A stretch of 20,874 nucleotides of DNA from Chloroflexota bacterium (GTDB lineage: Bacteria > Chloroflexota > Anaerolineae > Caldilineales > Caldilineaceae), in the NCBI GenBank assembly GCA_003451595.1, contig DMDA01000024.1, positions 43,486-64,359 of the forward strand, read 5' to 3'. Position numbers and translations under genes: made by a program. The notes beneath the pieces are model-generated. The model was not told the origin of the DNA and ran no database searches. It saw only the letters and a program-made list of their open reading frames with translations. Below are positions 16,204 through 20,874 of the stretch, piece after piece (within the stretch, counting starts at the first letter, position 1; every line of letters starts with the position of its first letter).

Positions 16204-17203
16204 GTGCGCCTCCTGACGTGGTTTCCGCGCGGAAGCAGCTTGCCTGATGCGCAGGCGTCACAGCGTAGAGGGGTGGCTGCGCAGTGTGGCAACGCGCAAA
16301 AACGTGTGGACAACGAGGGGTAAAGCGGCAGCCGGGCGGCAGGTCGGTCAGGCGCGGCGGCGCACCGGGGATGGCGGCTAGTTTCTGCGCTGGTTGTGTT
16401 GGGTCGGGAAATGCCTGGAGCAGCGCCTGCGTATACGGGTGCGCCGCCCCGTTGTAGATGGTGTCCGCGTCGGCGTATTCCGCCATCACACCGCCGTACA
16501 TGACCAGCACGCGGTCACACAACTCAGCAACGATGCCCAGGTCATGTGTCACCAGCAGGATCGATAGCTGCAACTGACGCCGCAGATCGGCCAGCAGTTG
16601 CAGAATCTGTGCCTGGATCATCACATCCAGGGCAGTCGTCGGCTCGTCGGCGATGACGATGTCGGGAGAACAGGCCAACGCCATCGCAATCATGGCGCGC
16701 TGGCGCATCCCGCCAGAATATTGGAAGGGATACTGCTCGCGACGGCTGGCAGCGATGCCCACCAGATCGAGCAGCTCGCTCACGCGGCGGTCAAGGGCGC
16801 GGCGGTTGGTGACGTCCTCGTGCCGGCGGATCGCTTCGGCAATCTGCTCGCCGACCGTGCGCACAGGGTTGAGCGCGTTCATGGCGCCCTGGAAGATCAT
16901 GGCGATGCGCTTCCAACGCAGCGCTGCCATTGCGCGCGCGTCCAGGTCAAGCAGCTCGACGCCATCCAGCCGCACCGACCCCGCGACGATGCGTCCGGCT
17001 GCGGGCAGCAACCGCAGCAACGTCAGCATCAACGTGGACTTGCCGCAACCGCTCTCGCCGACGATGCCGAGCGCCTCGCCGCGCTGTAGGGTGAAGGTGA
17101 TTCCCCGTAGCGCCGCCGCCGGTGGGTGCGGCGGATCGACATAATCTACATCCAGGTGGCTGACTTCCAGCAATGGCGGTCTGTCTAAGATGGCGTGTGG
17201 CAT
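16196..17203 (-). CDS. Oligopeptide/dipeptide-type ABC transporter ATPase (DppD/OppD-like)
   Basis: This 335-aa ATPase pairs with the DppF-like subunit. Walker A is GESGCGKST, the Q-loop IFQGAMNALNP, the signature YSGGMRQR, Walker B IVIADEPTTALD, and the H-loop LVTHDLG. The C-terminal oligo_HPY region is HPYTQALLQAFP...LPPGCRFTPRCPHVFARCH. The start at ATG 17203 has only a weak purine stretch upstream. It is separated from the DppC-like gene by 97 bp, a wide gap for this operon type; that gap holds a 13-bp piece resembling the arm of the nested repeat at 13727-13915. Confidence 0.93.
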   Translation of the reverse strand: MPHAILDRPPLLEVSHLDVDYVDPPHPPAAALRGITFTLQRGEALGIVGESGCGKSTLMLTLLRLLPAAGRIVAGSVRLDGVELLDLDARAMAALRWKRIAMIFQGAMNALNPVRTVGEQIAEAIRRHEDVTNRRALDRRVSELLDLVGIAASRREQYPFQYSGGMRQRAMIAMALACSPDIVIADEPTTALDVMIQAQILQLLADLRRQLQLSILLVTHDLGIVAELCDRVLVMYGGVMAEYADADTIYNGAAHPYTQALLQAFPDPTQPAQKLAAIPGAPPRLTDLPPGCRFTPRCPHVFARCHTAQPPLYAVTPAHQASCFRAETTSGGAHA

Positions 17204-17246
17204 TGAATGATTTTCTCGTGTGAGCCTGTTTGTTTATCGGCAAGTT

Positions 17247-17259
17247 ACGCAGATTGCGC
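17247..17259. repeat. Possible decayed copy of the palindromic repeat arm
   Basis: ACGCAGATTGCGC matches ACGCGGATTGCGC (13728-13740, arm of the nested palindrome) at 12 of 13 positions. It lies in the 97-bp gap between two transporter genes. The rest of the element is not recognisable here, so chance cannot be excluded. Confidence 0.3.
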
Positions 17260-17300
17260 TGAGAAATCTGCCAGGAATTTTGTGAAATTAGCGGTGTCTA

Positions 17301-18257
17301 TCAACGATTGCCCGGCGTCGCGCCTTCGCTGGTTGGCGCGGGCTGCAGGCGGCGATGACTGGTGAGCGTGCGGTCGGCGGCGAGATGATGCGTCAGCAAA
17401 CGCGGATTGAGCGCCTGTTCCAGCCCTTGACCCAGCAAGGTGCACGCCAGCACGACCCACACGATGCCAAAGCCGGGCGGGATGAGCGCCCACCACGCGC
17501 CGGCGCTCATCGCTCCCCGCGTAAATGCATAGTTGAGCATCTGCCCCCAGCTCAACGTCGCCGGGTCGCCCAGCCCTAGAAAGCTGAGCGTGCTCTCATT
17601 CAGGATCGCCAGCGAGATCACCAGCACCGTGTTCACTACCATCAGTGGTAACACCAGCGGGAAGATGTGGCGGTGCATGATGTAGCGATTGCCGGCGCCG
17701 ACCGCCCGTGCGCGCAGTACGAACTTGCGCTGCTTGACTGACATCGTCTGCGCACGCACCAGTCGCGCCGTGCCTGTCCAGCCGAGCAGCCCAATCACGA
17801 GGATGATGTTGGTCAGGCTGGGTTTGGTCAGCGCCACGATCACCACCGCCAGCGGCAGGTCAGGGATCACCAGCATGATGTCGGTGAAACGCATCAACAC
17901 GCCTTCGGTGCGTCCGCCTAGAAAGCCTGCGCTGAGGCCAAGCAAGCCGCCGATAGAGACGGCGATGAAGGAGGCAAAGAAGCCCACCGTGAGCGAAACG
18001 CGCGCACCGTAGAGAAAATTGGTCAGCACATCGCGCCCGGCGTCATCGGTGCCGAGCCAGTGCGCGGGGCTGGGGGACTGGTAGATATCCAAGATCGTGA
18101 CGCGGATGATGGCATTAGGGTCATAAGGGCTGAGCCAGGGCGCCAGCAGGGCGACGCCAATGGCCGTGACCAGCATCGCCAGCCCGATCATGCCCATTGG
18201 ATTGCGCCGCAGCCGTCGCCACACGCCGCGATAACCGCCAGTTGCCTGTTCCATCAC
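17301..18257 (-). CDS. Oligopeptide/dipeptide-type ABC transporter permease (DppC-like)
   Basis: This permease of about 318 aa has six probable membrane segments. The N-terminal OppC-type segment is visible as GVWRRLRRNPMGMIGLAMLVTAIGVALLAPWLSPYDPN, followed by HWLGTDDAGRDVLTNFLYGARVSL, a hallmark of DppC/OppC. The EAA loop that contacts the ATPases is RAVGAGNRYIMHRHIFPLVLPLMVVN. The start is GTG 18257 or the next codon, ATG 18254; AGGA lies 10-13 nt upstream. The C-terminal tail after the last membrane segment (about 45 residues, basic and Pro-rich) is longer than I would expect. It follows the DppB-like gene by 39 bp. Confidence 0.92.
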   Translation of the reverse strand: MMEQATGGYRGVWRRLRRNPMGMIGLAMLVTAIGVALLAPWLSPYDPNAIIRVTILDIYQSPSPAHWLGTDDAGRDVLTNFLYGARVSLTVGFFASFIAVSIGGLLGLSAGFLGGRTEGVLMRFTDIMLVIPDLPLAVVIVALTKPSLTNIILVIGLLGWTGTARLVRAQTMSVKQRKFVLRARAVGAGNRYIMHRHIFPLVLPLMVVNTVLVISLAILNESTLSFLGLGDPATLSWGQMLNYAFTRGAMSAGAWWALIPPGFGIVWVVLACTLLGQGLEQALNPRLLTHHLAADRTLTSHRRLQPAPTSEGATPGNR

Positions 18258-18296
18258 GCTGCTACAGTCCTGACTCGTGACGCATAACGCAGTATT

Positions 18297-19328
18297 CTAC
18301 TCAACTCCCACGCGCGGGTCGAGATAGCCGTACAACAGCTCGGCGATCAGGTTGGCTACGATGACGCTGACCGCCAGCAGCAAAAAGGCGCCTTGCAGCA
18401 TCGGGTAATCGCGGCGGTTCACGGCCTCATAGATGGCGCCACCCAGTCCGGGCCAAGAGAAGACGCTCTCGATCTGCACTGCGCCTGCCACAGTGAAGCC
18501 TAGATTGAGGGCAATGATCGTCACCATCGGTAGCATGGCGTTCTTCAATGCGTGGTCTTTGAGAATCTGGAAATGGTTGAGACCCTTTGCTTTCGCCGTG
18601 AGGATGTAGTCCTCTGCCAGCACATCGACCAGCGAGCTGCGCATGATCAGCATGTACTCGCCGAGAAAGACGATGGTGTAGGTGAGCGAGGGCAGGAAGA
18701 GGTGGCGCGCCAGGTCAACAAGCTCTTCCCATGTGTTCGCATAGTTTATGCCAGGGGTGGACTTGCCACCGACAGGCAGGCCCAAATAGGTGCTACCCCA
18801 GAAGAGCAGAATGATGCCTAGCCAGAAGGTGGGCAGGCTCCACGCCAGCAGACTGAAGCCAAGCGCGCCATAATCGACCGGCGTGCGCGCCTTCCACGCT
18901 GCCAGGATGCCCAACGCCATACCCAACACGATTGCCAGAATCTGTCCGGCGCCGATCAGCAGCAGCGTGTTCCATAGGCGCTCGCCCAATACTTCGACGA
19001 CCGGACGGTTGGTGTGATAGCTGATGCCGAACTCGCCGCGCAGTAGATTGCCAGCGTAGATAAAGAATTGCGTGTCGAGTGGGTTGACAGCGCAGTCGCC
19101 AGGTTCCAATGGATTCAGGCTGGTGAAGCAGTTGATCACCGGCTTATCCAGCCCGAAGCGGGTGCGAATCGCGGCTTGCGCCTCGGCGGTCAGGCGCGGG
19201 TCGCGCACGCCCGCGCGCGCCGGATCGCCAGGAAGGATGCGAAAAAGAAAGAAGTTGAGCACGATCACGAAGAGGATCGTGAAGGCTGCCCATGCTATTT
19301 TATTAGCGAGATAGACAGATCGGTGCAC
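18297..19328 (-). CDS. Oligopeptide/dipeptide-type ABC transporter permease (DppB-like)
   Basis: This 343-aa permease starts at GTG 19328, with GAGAG 7 nt upstream, which gives the usual short N-terminus HRSVYLANKIAWAAFTILF before the first membrane segment. Starts at ATG 19364 or TTG 19370 lack a ribosome site. Family marks are FFLFRILPGDPA, the loop RFGLDKP, LLRGEFGISYHTNRPVVEVL, and the EAA loop AKGLNHFQILKDHALKNAMLPMV. The extracytoplasmic loop after RFGLDKPVI holds an extra segment of about 20 residues with two cysteines (NCFTSLNPLEPGDCAVNP) that could form a disulfide. No binding-protein gene accompanies the transporter in this window. Confidence 0.92.
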   Translation of the reverse strand: MHRSVYLANKIAWAAFTILFVIVLNFFLFRILPGDPARAGVRDPRLTAEAQAAIRTRFGLDKPVINCFTSLNPLEPGDCAVNPLDTQFFIYAGNLLRGEFGISYHTNRPVVEVLGERLWNTLLLIGAGQILAIVLGMALGILAAWKARTPVDYGALGFSLLAWSLPTFWLGIILLFWGSTYLGLPVGGKSTPGINYANTWEELVDLARHLFLPSLTYTIVFLGEYMLIMRSSLVDVLAEDYILTAKAKGLNHFQILKDHALKNAMLPMVTIIALNLGFTVAGAVQIESVFSWPGLGGAIYEAVNRRDYPMLQGAFLLLAVSVIVANLIAELLYGYLDPRVGVE

Positions 19329-19382
19329 GAGTTGGCTCTCATCAACGCGAATGCAGAGAATCATCGCCAATCACACGTAGAT

Positions 19383-19412
19383 GACGCGATTATGGCGGAT
19401 TGGCGCGATTCC
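19383..19412. repeat. Possible decayed copy of the palindromic repeat
   Basis: TATGGCGGATT (19391-19401) is identical to 11 bases of the nested repeat read on its minus strand (13888-13898). CGCG on each side is also shared, which extends a looser match to about 30 bases. It lies in the 132-bp gap between the aldo/keto reductase stop and the DppB-like start. Confidence 0.35.
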
Positions 19413-19460
19413 CAGCCCTACGTCGATCTGCGCCAGCCGCGTCATTTGTTTGTGCGCTCA

Positions 19461-20477
<1,017 letters not shown>

Positions 20478-20640
20478 GGAGTGCCTCCTTGATTGATGAG
20501 AAGAGGTTGTGATGTAACTCGTCCTTTGCACACAAGAATTTGCGGCTGCTACCCAACCCGACATCGCGCAAGGCGCTTCCTCAGGTCATCGCCTCCGGCG
20601 CGACGTGGCCGACCACCGGAACTGCGGCCGCGAGCCGCAT

Positions 20641-20874
20641 CTACGTTGATTTCCGTGCGCCCCATAGCCCGAAACCGGCGGTGCGACGCGCTTCACGTCG
20701 CTGGTGTTGTTCGTGAATCTCCGCAACGTGATCCACTTTCTCCGCAATCGCTGCCTCCAGCCAAAGGCGACCATGCTCCGCTGTCGCCAGGCTGCCCGCG
20801 CCATATGCGCCGGTGGCAGTGTCATCGTCCCAGGGCGGGTTGGCGATCAGCGCGCCGCCCTCGATCCAGTCCAT
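20641..20874 (-). CDS. Probable creatininase-family amidohydrolase, C-terminal fragment
   Basis: Only the last 77 codons are in the window; the right edge cuts the gene, so the ATG at 20874 is likely internal. The segment GAYGAGSLATAEHGRLWLEAAIAEKVDHVAEI fits the end of creatinine amidohydrolase-type proteins (consensus-like G.YGDP..AT.E.GR...EA). The catalytic metal ligands lie outside the window, so the assignment rests on this tail. The gene stops with TAG at 20641-20643 and is followed by a short GC hairpin (20623-20639) without a T-tract. It lies 163 bp upstream of the aldo/keto reductase in the same direction. Confidence 0.55.
   Translation of the reverse strand: MDWIEGGALIANPPWDDDTATGAYGAGSLATAEHGRLWLEAAIAEKVDHVAEIHEQHQRREARRTAGFGLWGARKST

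Noticed and set aside
20623..20639. Terminator after the creatininase-like gene
   Set aside because: TGCGGC/GCCGCA forms only a 6-bp stem, and no T-tract follows on either strand.

Overview
The window looks like a piece of the chromosome of a G+C-rich bacterium, most likely a member of Chloroflexota (Anaerolineae/Caldilineae type). This is inferred from three things: large secreted proteins with GEVED/DUF11 or LRR-clostripain modules, a secreted protein ending in the tail LYLPVTLRP (a C-terminal pattern I associate with this phylum), and several Chloroflexota-style ABC transporter operons. No database search was possible, so the taxonomy is inference.

Region 1 (1-4705) encodes surface or secreted proteins on the minus strand. 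A C11 (clostripain-like) cysteine protease with LRR and Fn3 modules is followed by a GEVED/DUF11 adhesin-like protein that runs off the left edge. A perfect 33-bp palindrome lies in the 5' part of the protease gene, and a possible 71-aa ORF lies just upstream. Divergent from these is a large TPR/winged-helix regulator (4706-7159). It appears to be transcribed from a promoter so close to its ATG that the mRNA would be leaderless or nearly so.

Region 2 (7160-11415) begins with a wrecked histidine kinase (minus strand). A tRNA-Lys(UUU) gene with its own promoter and terminator follows. Next is a tightly overlapping plus-strand operon: DUF2277 protein, AAC(6')-like acetyltransferase, MFS transporter and prfB (release factor 2). 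prfB carries the classical in-frame TGA and +1 frameshift site and ends at a strong terminator.

Region 3 (11416-15201) has a small Cys-rich protein facing prfB, then a CUT2-type (ribose/fructose class) sugar ABC transporter on the minus strand: lipoprotein binding protein, half-size ATPase and permease. It has a near-consensus promoter and a LacI-family-like palindrome at the predicted transcription start. A 189-bp nested palindrome separates the binding-protein gene from the ATPase gene, and its core is the same 15-bp-arm hairpin seen at 4193-4225.

Region 4 (15202-20874, minus strand) holds an oligopeptide/dipeptide-type ABC transporter (two permeases, two ATPases, no binding protein in the window), a YghZ-type aldo/keto reductase upstream of it, and the 3' end of a probable creatininase-family amidohydrolase. 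These genes read in one direction and may form one catabolic unit.

There is no CRISPR array, transposase, integrase or phage gene in the window. The most unusual element is the palindromic repeat family. The remaining gene-free gaps are all under about 270 bp; 7160-7288 and 11752-11882 hold nothing I recognise.
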